From the NCBI RefSeq assembly GCF_041911615.1, contig NZ_JAYROR010000036.1, forward strand, positions 1 through 31,875: a stretch of DNA of 31,875 nucleotides, read 5' to 3'. Under the pieces are notes generated by a model that saw only the letters and a program-made list of their open reading frames with translations, was not told the origin of the DNA and searched no databases. The position numbers were made by a program, and so were the translations under genes. Below are positions 22,820 to 30,864 of the stretch, piece after piece. The stretch's first letter is position 1; every line of letters starts with the position of its first letter. Origin of the DNA: Zoogloea sp041911615. GTDB taxonomy: Bacteria; Pseudomonadota; Gammaproteobacteria; Burkholderiales; Rhodocyclaceae.

Positions 22820-24757
22820 ATGACCCAGTCCCGCAAACAGCTCGAACTGCTCGCCCCCGCCAAGAACGCCGACATCGGCATCGAGGCCGTCAATCACGGC
22901 GCCGACGCCATCTATATCGGCGGACCGGCCTTCGGCGCGCGCGCCAACGCCGAGAACACCGTCGCCGACATCGAGCGCCTGGCCCGTCACGCCCACCGCT
23001 TCGGCGCGCGGGTGTTCGTCACCTGCAACACCATCCTCCACGACGAGGAGGTGGCCAGCGCCGAGCGCCTGATCCGCCAGGTGCACGAGGCCGGCGCCGA
23101 CGCGCTGATCGTGCAGGACATGGGTCTGCTGGAGCTCGACCTGCCGCCGATCCAGCTCCACGCCAGCACCCAGACCGACATCCGTCACCCCGAGAAAGCC
23201 CGCTTCCTGCAGGACGTGGGCTTCTCGCAGATCGTGCTGGCGCGGGAGATGACCCTCACCGAGATCAAAAAGGTGGCCGCCGCCACCGACTGCACGCTCG
23301 AATTCTTCATCCACGGCGCGCTGTGCGTGGCCTTCTCGGGCCAGTGCTACATCAGCCACGCCCACACCGGCCGCAGCGCCAACCGGGGCGAATGCTCCCA
23401 GGCCTGCCGCCTGCCCTACGACCTCGCCGACAAGGACGGCAACCTCGTCGCCAGCAATCAGCACCTGCTGTCGATGAAGGATAACAACCAGTCCGCCAAC
23501 CTGCGCGCGCTGGCCGAGGCGGGGATTTCCAGCTTCAAGATCGAAGGCCGCTACAAGGACATGGCCTACGTCAAGAACATCACCGCCCACTACCGCCAGC
23601 TCCTCGACGAGATCATGGCGGATTCGCCGGAGTACAGCCGCACGTCTGCGGGGCGCAGCACCTTCCTGTTCCAGCCGCTGGCCGACAAGACCTTCAACCG
23701 CGGCGCCACCGATTACTTCGTCAATGGCCGCACCGCCGACATCGGCGCCTTCGATTCGCCCAAGTTCGTGGGTGAGCCCGTCGGCAGCGTGATCCGCGTG
23801 GACGGCAAGCAGCGCCGCCACTTCGACACCACCAGCGCGGTCGAGCTCCACAACGGCGACGGCCTCAGCTTCTACGACCGCAAGGGCGAACTCGTCGGCC
23901 TGCGCGTGAATCGCGCCGAGAAGATCGGCGAGGACTTCCGCGTCCACACCGCCGACGCGATCCCCGCCGAGCTCTTCCCCGGCACCGGCATCTTCCGCAA
24001 CCGGGACCACGAGTTCGAGAAGATGCTCGAGAAGAAATCCGCCGAGCGCCGCATCGACGTGGATGTGATGTTCGCCGAGACGCCCGACGGCTTCGCGCTC
24101 ACCCTCACCGACGAAACCGGCATCAGCGTCACCGCCGATCTGCCCCACACCAAGGAGGCGGCCAAGGACGCCGAGCGCGCCCGCAGCGGCCTCATCGACA
24201 ACCTCGCCAAGCTCGGCACCACCATCTTCCGCGCCCGCCACATCGAGCTGCAGCTCGACCAGGCCTGGTTCCTGCCCGCCGGCGCCATCAACGCCCTGCG
24301 CCGCGACGCCGCCGAAAAGCTCGAAGCCGCGCGCATCAAAGCCCTGCCGCCGCTGCCGCGCCGCGCGCCGGTCGAGCCGCCGGTGCCGTACCCGCAAACC
24401 GAGCTCTCCTACCTCGCCAACGTGCTCAACCAGAAGGCGCGGGATTTCTACCACCGCCACGGCGTCGAACTCATCGAAGCGGCGTATGAAGCCAACGAAC
24501 ACCTGGACGACGCCTCGCTGATGATCACCAAGCACTGCCTGCGCTACAGCTTCAACCTGTGCCCGAAGGAAGTGAAAGGCATCCGCCCCGATCCGATGAC
24601 GCTCATCAACGGCAAGGAAAAACTCACCCTGCGCTTCGACTGCAAGCGCTGCGAGATGCACGTGGTCGGCCGCATCCGCCCGTCGGTGCTCGGCATGGCC
24701 GCGGTGCCGGTGCAGTTCCACGCCAAGGTGCCGGACGGCTTCCACGCGCCCCACTGA
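22820..24757 (+). CDS. rlhA: 23S rRNA 5-hydroxycytidine C2501 synthase (U32 peptidase family)
   Basis: Hydroxylates C2501 of 23S rRNA in E. coli; belongs to the U32 'peptidase' family, which acts on RNA rather than protein in such cases. 645 residues, the RlhA/YdcP length (TrhP/YegQ is about 450). Motifs: LELLAPAKNADIGIEAVNHG, ADAIYIGGPAFGARANAEN, FIHGALCVAFSGQCYISHAH, GRSANRGECSQACRLPY with the conserved cysteines, then FKIEGRYKDMAYVKNITAHY. The C-terminal region ends in MITKHCLRYSFNLCPKE and RFDCKRCEMHVVG, with a second set of cysteines. The resemblance to E. coli YdcP extends along the whole length. AGGAG precedes the ATG by 9 bases. Confidence 0.93.
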   Translation: MTQSRKQLELLAPAKNADIGIEAVNHGADAIYIGGPAFGARANAENTVADIERLARHAHRFGARVFVTCNTILHDEEVASAERLIRQVHEAGADALIVQDMGLLELDLPPIQLHASTQTDIRHPEKARFLQDVGFSQIVLAREMTLTEIKKVAAATDCTLEFFIHGALCVAFSGQCYISHAHTGRSANRGECSQACRLPYDLADKDGNLVASNQHLLSMKDNNQSANLRALAEAGISSFKIEGRYKDMAYVKNITAHYRQLLDEIMADSPEYSRTSAGRSTFLFQPLADKTFNRGATDYFVNGRTADIGAFDSPKFVGEPVGSVIRVDGKQRRHFDTTSAVELHNGDGLSFYDRKGELVGLRVNRAEKIGEDFRVHTADAIPAELFPGTGIFRNRDHEFEKMLEKKSAERRIDVDVMFAETPDGFALTLTDETGISVTADLPHTKEAAKDAERARSGLIDNLAKLGTTIFRARHIELQLDQAWFLPAGAINALRRDAAEKLEAARIKALPPLPRRAPVEPPVPYPQTELSYLANVLNQKARDFYHRHGVELIEAAYEANEHLDDASLMITKHCLRYSFNLCPKEVKGIRPDPMTLINGKEKLTLRFDCKRCEMHVVGRIRPSVLGMAAVPVQFHAKVPDGFHAPH

Positions 24758-24763
24758 CCGCCC

Positions 24764-25447
24764 ATGAAAATCGCCATCGCCGTCGTCCTCCTCGCCCTCG
24801 CCGTGCTCCTCGGCCCGGTCGCCTGGCAGTTCCTGCACTACGACCCCAAGGCCGTGCCCAACTCGGGCCTGCCATGGCAGATCGAGACCCTGCCCGGCGG
24901 CGAATCCCGGGTCTTCGGCCTCGTCCTCGGGCACAGCACCCTCGCCGACGCCCAGGCCCGCTTCGGCCCCGAGATGCAGCTCGCCATCGTCGCCACCCCC
25001 ACCGAGGACGGCAACGTCGAGGGCTATTACGAGAGCGTGACCGCTGGCTTCGTGGTCGGCAAGCTGATCGTCACCGCCGACCTCCCGGCCACCGTCATCG
25101 CCGGCATGCGCGAGCGCGCCCCCAAGACCGAATACATGCAGAGCACCACCCGCAAGGCCACCCTCGCCGCCGCCGACGGGGCGAGCGCGCGGGCTGCACC
25201 GATCCGGGCGATCGCCTTCATCCCCTCGGCTCAACTCGACGAGGCGGTAATCCTCGAACGCTTCGGCCCGCCCACCGAGCGCATCCGCACCAGCGAACAT
25301 GTCGAGCACCTGCTGTACCCCGCCCGGGGGCTCGACCTGGCCCTCGACAGCAAGGGTCGCGAGCTGCTGCAGTACGTCGCCCCCGCGCGCTTCGCCGCCC
25401 TGCGCGCACCGCTGGCAGCCCAGGCCGGAGTGGACGCCAGGCCCTGA
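24764..25447 (+). CDS. Membrane-anchored protein of unknown function
   Basis: The 227-residue protein begins with a hydrophobic segment (KIAIAVVLLALAVLLGPVAW) that is a signal anchor, then a soluble, probably periplasmic domain: LPGGESRVFGLVLGHSTLAD, ARFGPEMQLAIVATP, ESVTAGFVVGKLIVTADLP, LDEAVILERFGPPTERIRTS, and EHLLYPARGLDLALDSKGRE. The two 'rFGpp' segments (ARFGPE, ERFGPPTER) suggest a duplicated fold like that of BamE/SmpA-type lipoproteins, but this is only an impression. It starts 6 bases after rlhA and its stop overlaps the next start (TGATG), so the genes are translationally coupled. Confidence 0.78.
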   Translation: MKIAIAVVLLALAVLLGPVAWQFLHYDPKAVPNSGLPWQIETLPGGESRVFGLVLGHSTLADAQARFGPEMQLAIVATPTEDGNVEGYYESVTAGFVVGKLIVTADLPATVIAGMRERAPKTEYMQSTTRKATLAAADGASARAAPIRAIAFIPSAQLDEAVILERFGPPTERIRTSEHVEHLLYPARGLDLALDSKGRELLQYVAPARFAALRAPLAAQAGVDARP

Positions 25448-25713
25448 TGGCGATGGCCAGCCAGCACATCGACCGCCGCCGCTGCGTGTCGTGCAACCGC
25501 TGGGGCGGCGAACGCCGGCCAGGTGCCGAGCCCGACACCGTCGAATACGACGAGGACAACGACCGCGGCCTGTGCCAGGACGGCCCCTGGCACAACACCA
25601 GCCGCCGCGGCCCGCGCAACGCCTGCGGCCAGTGGATCAAATGGATCGCCCTCGACGCGCCCCCCGCAGCCGAACCCGACGCCCCGCCACCGCCCACGCC
25701 CCCTACTCCATGA
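25447..25713 (+). CDS. Small Cys-containing protein, probable zinc binding
   Basis: The 88-residue protein has four cysteines: RRRCVSCNRWGG (CxxC), RGLCQDGPWHNT and NACGQWIKW. With the acidic centre EYDEDNDRG and a Pro-rich tail it looks like a small zinc-binding protein of the 'cysteine-rich, tryptophan-containing' type. No family name is recognised. Its start overlaps the stop of the preceding gene by one base, and its own stop overlaps the start of the thioredoxin-like gene (ATGA), so the three are made from one mRNA. Confidence 0.75.
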   Translation: MAMASQHIDRRRCVSCNRWGGERRPGAEPDTVEYDEDNDRGLCQDGPWHNTSRRGPRNACGQWIKWIALDAPPAAEPDAPPPPTPPTP

Positions 25714-26102
25714 GCACCGACGCCGCCCCCGAATTCCTGGTCGCCTGCCTGTGCGCCGCCTGGTGCGGCACCTGCCGCGACTACCGCGCCGGCTTCGACG
25801 CGCTGGCGGCCCGCTTCCCGACCGCCCGCTTCCTGTGGCTCGACGTCGAAGACGAAGCCGACCTGCTCGACGACTACGACGTGGACAACTTCCCCACGCT
25901 GCTCATCCAGCGTGACGACGCGGTGCTGTTCTTCGGCCCGATGCTGCCCCACCACGACCTCCTGCAGCGCACCCTCGAAAGCTTCCACGCCCAGCCGCCC
26001 ACCGAAAGCCTGCGCTACGCCCACGCCGACCCCGAGCGCCGCCGCTGGCAGACCGAGCGCAACCTGCGCCGCGCGCTTGCCGAACGGGACGACGCGGCGT
26101 AG
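25710..26102 (+). CDS. Thioredoxin-like protein
   Basis: The 130-residue protein has a thioredoxin fold with redox motif WCGTC (Cys19 and Cys22), followed by RDYRAGFDALAARFPTARFL, WLDVEDEADLLDDYDVDNFP and the cis-Pro stretch NFPTLLIQRDDAVLFFGPM. There is no signal peptide, so it is cytoplasmic. The WCGTC motif differs from the WCGPC of classical thioredoxin; Thr in place of Pro usually alters the redox potential. The long helical tail (PERRRWQTERNLRRALAERD) extends past the normal fold. Translationally coupled to the Cys-rich protein, which could be its partner (inference). Confidence 0.88.
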   Translation: MSTDAAPEFLVACLCAAWCGTCRDYRAGFDALAARFPTARFLWLDVEDEADLLDDYDVDNFPTLLIQRDDAVLFFGPMLPHHDLLQRTLESFHAQPPTESLRYAHADPERRRWQTERNLRRALAERDDAA

Positions 26103-26140
26103 CTTTCGGCAGCACAACAACCACAACGGAGACAACACGC

Positions 26141-26551
26141 ATGGACGACTGCGTTTTCTGCCGCATCGTGCGCGGCGAACTGCCCGCCTCGAAGATTCAC
26201 GAAGACGAGCACACCCTGTCCTTCATGAACATCATGGCCGCCCATCCCGGCCACGCGCTGGTCATCGTCAAGCCCCACCGCAAGGACATCCTCGAACTCG
26301 ACGACGCCCTGGCGGCCGCCGTCTTCCAGGCCACCACGCGCGTCGCCAAGGCCATCAAGGCCGCCACCGGCTGCGACGGCGTCACCCTCTTCCAGGCCAA
26401 CGAAGTGGCCGGCGGACAGACCGTCTTCCACTTCCACATCCACGTCCTGCCCCGCTACAACGACGACAAGCTGCTGCCCTTCTGGCCCGCCGCCGCGCCC
26501 AGCCGCGACGCCCTCGACGCGATGGCGGCCCGCCTGCGCGACGCCCTCTGA
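26141..26551 (+). CDS. HIT family protein (histidine triad hydrolase)
   Basis: A 136-residue nucleotide phosphoramidase/hydrolase of the HIT superfamily, HinT/Fhit-like. The N-terminus has the zinc pair CVFC (Cys4, Cys7) and RIVRGELPASKIHEDE. GHALVIVKPHRKDILELD follows, and the signature HFHIHVLPR has histidines 97, 99 and 101, with the nucleophile His99. All essential residues are present. GGAG lies about 9 bases before the ATG. It probably hydrolyses adenosine phosphoramidates or aminoacyl-adenylates; the physiological substrate is unknown. Confidence 0.93.
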   Translation: MDDCVFCRIVRGELPASKIHEDEHTLSFMNIMAAHPGHALVIVKPHRKDILELDDALAAAVFQATTRVAKAIKAATGCDGVTLFQANEVAGGQTVFHFHIHVLPRYNDDKLLPFWPAAAPSRDALDAMAARLRDAL

Positions 26552-26633
26552 CCCCGCCCCTGCCGCGTCGGCCCTTCATGAAGCGCCGGCGCGAGCCGTA
26601 GCCCCGCCAGCACGCCCCCACCGAGAGCCGCCG

Positions 26634-28151
26634 ATGCTTTCCCACCTCAGCGCCGAAGCCCCCTTCGCCATCCTGCTGATGCTCGTCCTCGGCATGCTGA
26701 TCTTCCGCCCGCTGCACGCCTGGCGCCCGTCGCTGATGAACACCGGCGTGTTCTTCCTGGTATGCCTCCTGGGCGATCTCACCGCCGGCCTGCTCGAAGG
26801 TCTGCTCCAGCCCGCCGCGCTCAACTGGCTTCGCGAGATGGCGGTGTTCGGCGAAGGCCTCGCGGTGATCCGCTACCTCGGCCTCGCCTGCTTCAGCGTG
26901 ATCCTGCCGCGGATGCGGGTGAACATCTCCGGCATCCTCGCCGACATCCTGGTGATCGTCGGCTACGTCGCCTGGGGCTTTCTGCGCCTCAACCTCGCCG
27001 GCGTCGAGTTCAACCACCTCTTCGCCACCTCGGCGGTGCTCACCGCGGTGGTCGCGATCTCGATGCAGGACACCCTCGGCAACCTGCTCGGCGGCCTCGC
27101 GCTGCAGATGGACAACTCCCTCGAGATCGGCGACTGGATCCAGGTCGGCGACACCGCCGGCCGCGTCGCCGACATCCAGTGGCGCCACACCGCGGTCGTC
27201 ACCCGCAACGGCGAACGGGTCGTGATTCCCAACAGCCACCTCATGAAGAACCGCTACGCCGTGATCTGCAACCGGCGCCAGGCGGTGCCGCTGCAACGCC
27301 GACTCATCAACTTCAACGTCGACCTCGCGGTCGCGCCGGCCCGGGTCTCCGCCGCCGTGCTGCACGACATCGAAACCGCGCGCATCGCCAACGTCAGCCC
27401 CCAGCCAGCCCCCGCCTGCCTGCTCATGGATTTCGGCTCCGGCTACGCCCGCTATCAGCTGCGCTACTGGCTCATCGACCCCGGCCCCGACGATCTCACC
27501 GATTCCGAAGTCCGCCGCCACATCCTCGCCGCCCTCCAGCGCGAAGGCATCCGCCTCGCCGTCTCCGACCACACCATCCACCTGGTCGAGGAGAACAAGG
27601 CCCACCGCGACGAAGTGCGCGCCCGCGAACTGGAACGGCGCATCCAGGCCATCTCGCGCATCGACCTGTTCGCCCGCCTGTCGCCCGACGAACAGGCCGA
27701 ACTCGCCCACCGCCTGATCCCCGCGCCGTTCGCCCGCGGCGACACCCTGTTCCGCCAGGGCGACGTCGCCCACTGGCTCTACATCATCGTCGGCGGCGAG
27801 GCCGAAGCCTGGTGGCAGCCGCCCGACGGCGGCCCCCAGCGGCTCATCGACACCCGCGGCCCCGGCTGCATCTTCGGCGAACTCGGCCTGATGACCGGCG
27901 CCCCGCGTCGCTCCACGGTCGTCGCCGTCTCCGACATCGAAGCCTACCGGCTCGACAAGGCCGGCTTCGAGCAGATCATCCGCGCCCGCCCCGAAATGGC
28001 CGAGGGCATCTCCGACATCCTCAACCGCCGCATCAGCCGCTTCGACGACCTCGAAAAGGGCCACGCCCGCGACAAGGCCGGCACTGGCCCGCTGCGGGCC
28101 TCCGAAAGTGCCGCCCTCGGCCGCAAGATCCGCGAATTCTTCGGGCTGTAA
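26634..28151 (+). CDS. MscS-family channel with C-terminal cyclic nucleotide-binding domain
   Basis: A 505-residue protein of the bacterial cyclic-nucleotide-gated (bCNG) type in the MscS superfamily. About five membrane segments cover residues 1-150. The MscS pore and beta domain follow (VAISMQDTLGNLLGGLALQM, then GDWIQVGDTAGRVADIQWRH and RVVIPNSHLMKNRY). Residues about 345-465 form a cNMP-binding domain: LYIIVGGEAEAWW, then GCIFGELGLMTGAPRRSTVV, with the FGEL Glu and the Arg-Ser/Thr pair needed for binding the cyclic phosphate. It is thus able in principle to bind cAMP or cGMP. Such channels open poorly or not to osmotic force in the family; ligand gating is the usual inference. Confidence 0.92.
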   Translation: MLSHLSAEAPFAILLMLVLGMLIFRPLHAWRPSLMNTGVFFLVCLLGDLTAGLLEGLLQPAALNWLREMAVFGEGLAVIRYLGLACFSVILPRMRVNISGILADILVIVGYVAWGFLRLNLAGVEFNHLFATSAVLTAVVAISMQDTLGNLLGGLALQMDNSLEIGDWIQVGDTAGRVADIQWRHTAVVTRNGERVVIPNSHLMKNRYAVICNRRQAVPLQRRLINFNVDLAVAPARVSAAVLHDIETARIANVSPQPAPACLLMDFGSGYARYQLRYWLIDPGPDDLTDSEVRRHILAALQREGIRLAVSDHTIHLVEENKAHRDEVRARELERRIQAISRIDLFARLSPDEQAELAHRLIPAPFARGDTLFRQGDVAHWLYIIVGGEAEAWWQPPDGGPQRLIDTRGPGCIFGELGLMTGAPRRSTVVAVSDIEAYRLDKAGFEQIIRARPEMAEGISDILNRRISRFDDLEKGHARDKAGTGPLRASESAALGRKIREFFGL

Positions 28152-28174
28152 GCCCCACCACTCCGACCCCGCCC

Positions 28175-29191
28175 ATGCCAGACACCCTCGTCCCCCTGCT
28201 CGCCCGCGCCCTTGACGCCCGCCGCGACCTCCTCGCCCGGCTCGCCCTCGACCACACCGACGCCTGCCGGCTCTTTCACGGCACCGCCGAAGGCCGCCCC
28301 GGCCTCACCGTCGACCGCTACGGCAGCCTGATCCTCGTCCAGAGCTTCCATGCCCCGCTCAGCGCGGCCGAACTCGACGCCGTCGAAGCCTTCTACGCCG
28401 CCGCCCTGCCGGGCCTCGACCTGATCTACAACGACCGCAGCCACGCCAATTCGCGCATTGCCAACCCGCTGCCGCCCGAGCGCCAGCTGATCGCCGAAAC
28501 CCGCCGCGAGTTCTCAGAGCTGGGCGTGAAGTACTTGGTCCAGGCCCGCCACGCCGGGCAGGACCCGTGGCTGTTCCTCGACCTGCGCGCCGCCCGCCGC
28601 CGCGTGATGGCGGAAGCCGCCGGCAAATCGGTGCTCAACGTGTTCGCCTACACCTGCGGCGTCGGCATCGCCGCCGCCAAGGCCGGCGCCAGCCATGTGG
28701 TGAATGTGGATTTCGCCGAATCGAGCCTGGCCGTCGGCAAGGACAACGCCCGCCTCAACGACCTGCCGATCCGCGTGCGCTTCGTGAAGAGCGACGCCTT
28801 TGCCGCGCTGCGTCAGCTCGCCGGCATCGGCCAGCCGAAGGTGGTCCGCGGCAAACGCCTGCCGCCCTTCCCCGAACTCGCTCCGCACCAGTTCGACCTG
28901 GTCTTCCTCGACCCGCCGCGCTACGCCAAGAGCGCCTTCGGCGTGGTGGACCTGATCAACGACTACCCGGCCCTCTTCAAGCCGGCGCTGCTGTGCACCA
29001 AGCCGGGCGGCACGCTGATCTGCTGCAACAACGTGGCGCAGGTGGATCGCGACGCCTGGGCCGAGCAACTGCAGCGCAGCGCAAAGAAAGCCGGACGGGA
29101 AATCCGCGAGATGGAATGGATCGCGCCGGAACACGATTTCCCCAGCCCGGACGGCAAGCCACCGCTCAAGATCCTGCTGATGCGGGTGTAA
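28175..29191 (+). CDS. Class I SAM-dependent rRNA methyltransferase, RlmI/RlmK-like
   Basis: A 338-residue protein. The N-terminal half (CRLFHGTAEGRPGLTVDRYG) matches the PUA/EEHEE-like part of RlmI proteins. The catalytic domain has FLDLRAARRRVMAEAAGKSV, LNVFAYTCGVGIAAAKAGAS (SAM motif I), NVDFAESSLAVGKDNARLND, and the target-binding FLDPPRYAKSAFGVVDLIND (motif IV, DPPRYAKS). Members methylate C5 of cytosine or similar bases in 23S rRNA, but the site here is not predictable. It lies 23 bases after the MscS gene and ends at a bidirectional terminator. Confidence 0.9.
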   Translation: MPDTLVPLLARALDARRDLLARLALDHTDACRLFHGTAEGRPGLTVDRYGSLILVQSFHAPLSAAELDAVEAFYAAALPGLDLIYNDRSHANSRIANPLPPERQLIAETRREFSELGVKYLVQARHAGQDPWLFLDLRAARRRVMAEAAGKSVLNVFAYTCGVGIAAAKAGASHVVNVDFAESSLAVGKDNARLNDLPIRVRFVKSDAFAALRQLAGIGQPKVVRGKRLPPFPELAPHQFDLVFLDPPRYAKSAFGVVDLINDYPALFKPALLCTKPGGTLICCNNVAQVDRDAWAEQLQRSAKKAGREIREMEWIAPEHDFPSPDGKPPLKILLMRV

Positions 29192-29212
29192 GGCTGCCGT
29201 AGCAGATCAAAC

Positions 29213-29251
29213 AAAAACGGCAACAATCTGGCGCCGATTGTTGCCGTTTTT
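29213..29251. terminator. Bidirectional intrinsic terminator
   Basis: AAAAACGGCAACAATC pairs perfectly with GATTGTTGCCGTTTTT over 16 bp around a 7-base loop. The A-tract and T-tract are in the stem, so it works in both directions. It lies between the convergent RlmI-like and ylqF genes. Confidence 0.95.
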
Positions 29252-29270
29252 AGATCGAATCCCGACCGGG

Positions 29271-30221
29271 CTACTTGCCGGTTTCCGCCTCCGGTTCGTC
29301 TGGCGCGTTCGCATCCACCTCGCCCGCGGCCTTGGCGGCCGCCTTCGCCGCCATCTCGGCGGCGTGGGCTTCCAGCATCGCGGCACGGCTGTCCGGCGTC
29401 TCCAGGCTGATCCGCCCGATGGCGCCGTCACGGTAGTCCTGCAACAGAATCAGCGACGCCTTTTCGATGTCCAGCCCGCCGCCCTTGAGCAGGCAGCCGC
29501 GCCGGCGCGCCACCGCCTCCACCAACCCCGGGCCGTCCAGCCCATCCACCGAAATCTTGTAGCGCGCGGCCACCTGCGCCGGATAGCGCAGCAGCAGCAC
29601 GCCGCCCAGGAAATTCGCCACCGCCTCGTCGATCACCGCGTTGCGGCCGATGGCATGGCTCGCCGCCAGCATGTAGCCGTCGGAATCGAATTCGATCTTC
29701 GGCCACATCATGCCCGGCGTGTCGATCAACGACGCGGTGGGCGAGAGGTCGAGCGCCTGCTGGCTCTTGGTGACGGCCGGCTCGTCGCCCACCTTGGCCA
29801 CCTTCTTCTTGAGCAGCGCGTTCATCAGCGTGGACTTGCCCACGTTGGGGATGCCCATGATCATCATCCGCAGCGGCTTCAGGCGGTCGTTGCGGTGCGG
29901 TGCCAGCGGCCGGCACAGGCCCACCACCTTGGCCACGTCGGCGGGCTTCTTGCACGACAGGGCCACCGCGGTCACGCCCTTCTGGGCGTTGTAGTACGCC
30001 AGCCAGCGGGCGGTGACGTCCGGATCGGCCAGGTCGGCCTTGTTGAGAATCTTGAGGCACGGCCGCTGACGGAACAGGCGCAGCTCGCGGATCATCGGGT
30101 TGCTGCTCGCCTCGGGCAGGCGCGCATCCACCACTTCGATGACCACGTCGATGCGCTCCATGCTCTCCGCCGCCTTCTTGCGGGCCGACGTCATGTGACC
30201 GGGAAACCACTGGATAGCCAT
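29271..30221 (-). CDS. ylqF: Ribosome biogenesis GTPase YlqF/RbgA
   Basis: Circularly permuted GTPase that acts late in assembly of the 50S subunit. 316 residues. The motif order is diagnostic: G4 (NKAD, residues 60-63) and G5-like SC before G1 (GIPNVGKST, residues 123-131) and G3 (DTPGMMWPK). The N-terminus IQWFPGHMTSARKKAAESME is typical. The C-terminus carries an extra Ala- and Glu-rich tail (AAEMAAKAAAKAAGEVDANA, then EPEAETGK), which is variable in the family. It starts 82 bases from the divergent DUF1415 gene. A -10-like GATAAT with GGCGGG discriminator lies on its strand at 30252-30257. Confidence 0.95.
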   Translation of the reverse strand: MAIQWFPGHMTSARKKAAESMERIDVVIEVVDARLPEASSNPMIRELRLFRQRPCLKILNKADLADPDVTARWLAYYNAQKGVTAVALSCKKPADVAKVVGLCRPLAPHRNDRLKPLRMMIMGIPNVGKSTLMNALLKKKVAKVGDEPAVTKSQQALDLSPTASLIDTPGMMWPKIEFDSDGYMLAASHAIGRNAVIDEAVANFLGGVLLLRYPAQVAARYKISVDGLDGPGLVEAVARRRGCLLKGGGLDIEKASLILLQDYRDGAIGRISLETPDSRAAMLEAHAAEMAAKAAAKAAGEVDANAPDEPEAETGK

Positions 30222-30245
30222 GGGCGTGCGTTGAATCAATGAAAG

Positions 30246-30257
30246 CCCGCCATTATC
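30246..30257 (-). promoter_or_regulatory. Candidate -10 and discriminator of ylqF
   Basis: GATAATGGCGGG on the minus strand, 25 bases before the ylqF ATG. The same 12 bases form the -10 and discriminator of rlhA. No convincing -35 lies 17 bases upstream. Confidence 0.5.
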
Positions 30258-30303
30258 AGGGCAAAATGTCGGCCCTCGAAGGAAACTCTGCCGAAAGCCG
30301 CCC

Positions 30304-30864
30304 ATGAACGACGAACACGTCATCTTAGATACCCGCGACTGGATCGAAAAGGCCGTCATCGGCCTCAACCTGTGCCCCTTCGCCAAGTCGGTGTACGTCA
30401 AGAACCAGATCCGCATCGTCGTCAGCCACGCCCGCCACATCGACGGCTTCCTCGAAGACCTCGACCGCGAGCTCGACCACCTGGCCGAAGTCGATCCCGA
30501 AGTCACCGACACCACGCTGCTGATCCACCCCACGCTGTTCGGCGACTTCCTCGACTTCAACGACGTGCACCAGATCGCCGACGAAGCCGTGGCCGAGCAC
30601 GAGCTCGAAGGCGTCATCCAGATCGCCAGCTTCCACCCCCAGTTTCAGTTCGACGGCACCGAGCCCGACGACATCACCAACTACACCAACCGCGCGCCCT
30701 ACCCCACGCTGCACCTGATCCGCGAGGCCAGCCTCGACAAGGCCGTCGAAGCCTTCCCCGAAGCCGAGGCGATCTACGAGCGCAACATGGAAACCCTGAA
30801 GAAGCTCGGCATCGCTGGCTGGCTGGCGCTCGGCATGGCCCACACGAAGCGCCAGCATGGCTAA
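30304..30864 (+). CDS. DUF1415 domain-containing protein
   Basis: The 186-residue protein spans the whole DUF1415 family: TRDWIEKAVIGLNLCPFAKS at the N-terminus, DTTLLIHPTLFGDFLDFNDV, GVIQIASFHPQFQFDGTEPD, ITNYTNRAPYPTLHLIREAS, and a final helix. The Cys in GLNLCPFAK, the HP pairs and the NYTNR-PYP segment are the conserved features. Function unknown. Its start is 82 bases from the divergent ylqF, and its last 8 bases overlap the next gene. Confidence 0.9.
   Translation: MNDEHVILDTRDWIEKAVIGLNLCPFAKSVYVKNQIRIVVSHARHIDGFLEDLDRELDHLAEVDPEVTDTTLLIHPTLFGDFLDFNDVHQIADEAVAEHELEGVIQIASFHPQFQFDGTEPDDITNYTNRAPYPTLHLIREASLDKAVEAFPEAEAIYERNMETLKKLGIAGWLALGMAHTKRQHG

Noticed and set aside
22577..25309. 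A 910-codon open frame on the minus strand
   Set aside because: It is antisense to rlhA and its neighbours, has the His/Asp/Gly/Val composition of an antisense frame in GC-rich DNA, and shows no domain or ribosome-binding site. The plus-strand genes have clear family motifs.
26382..28064. A 560-codon open frame on the minus strand
   Set aside because: It is antisense to the MscS-type channel gene; its composition is that of a mirrored frame and no motif is visible.
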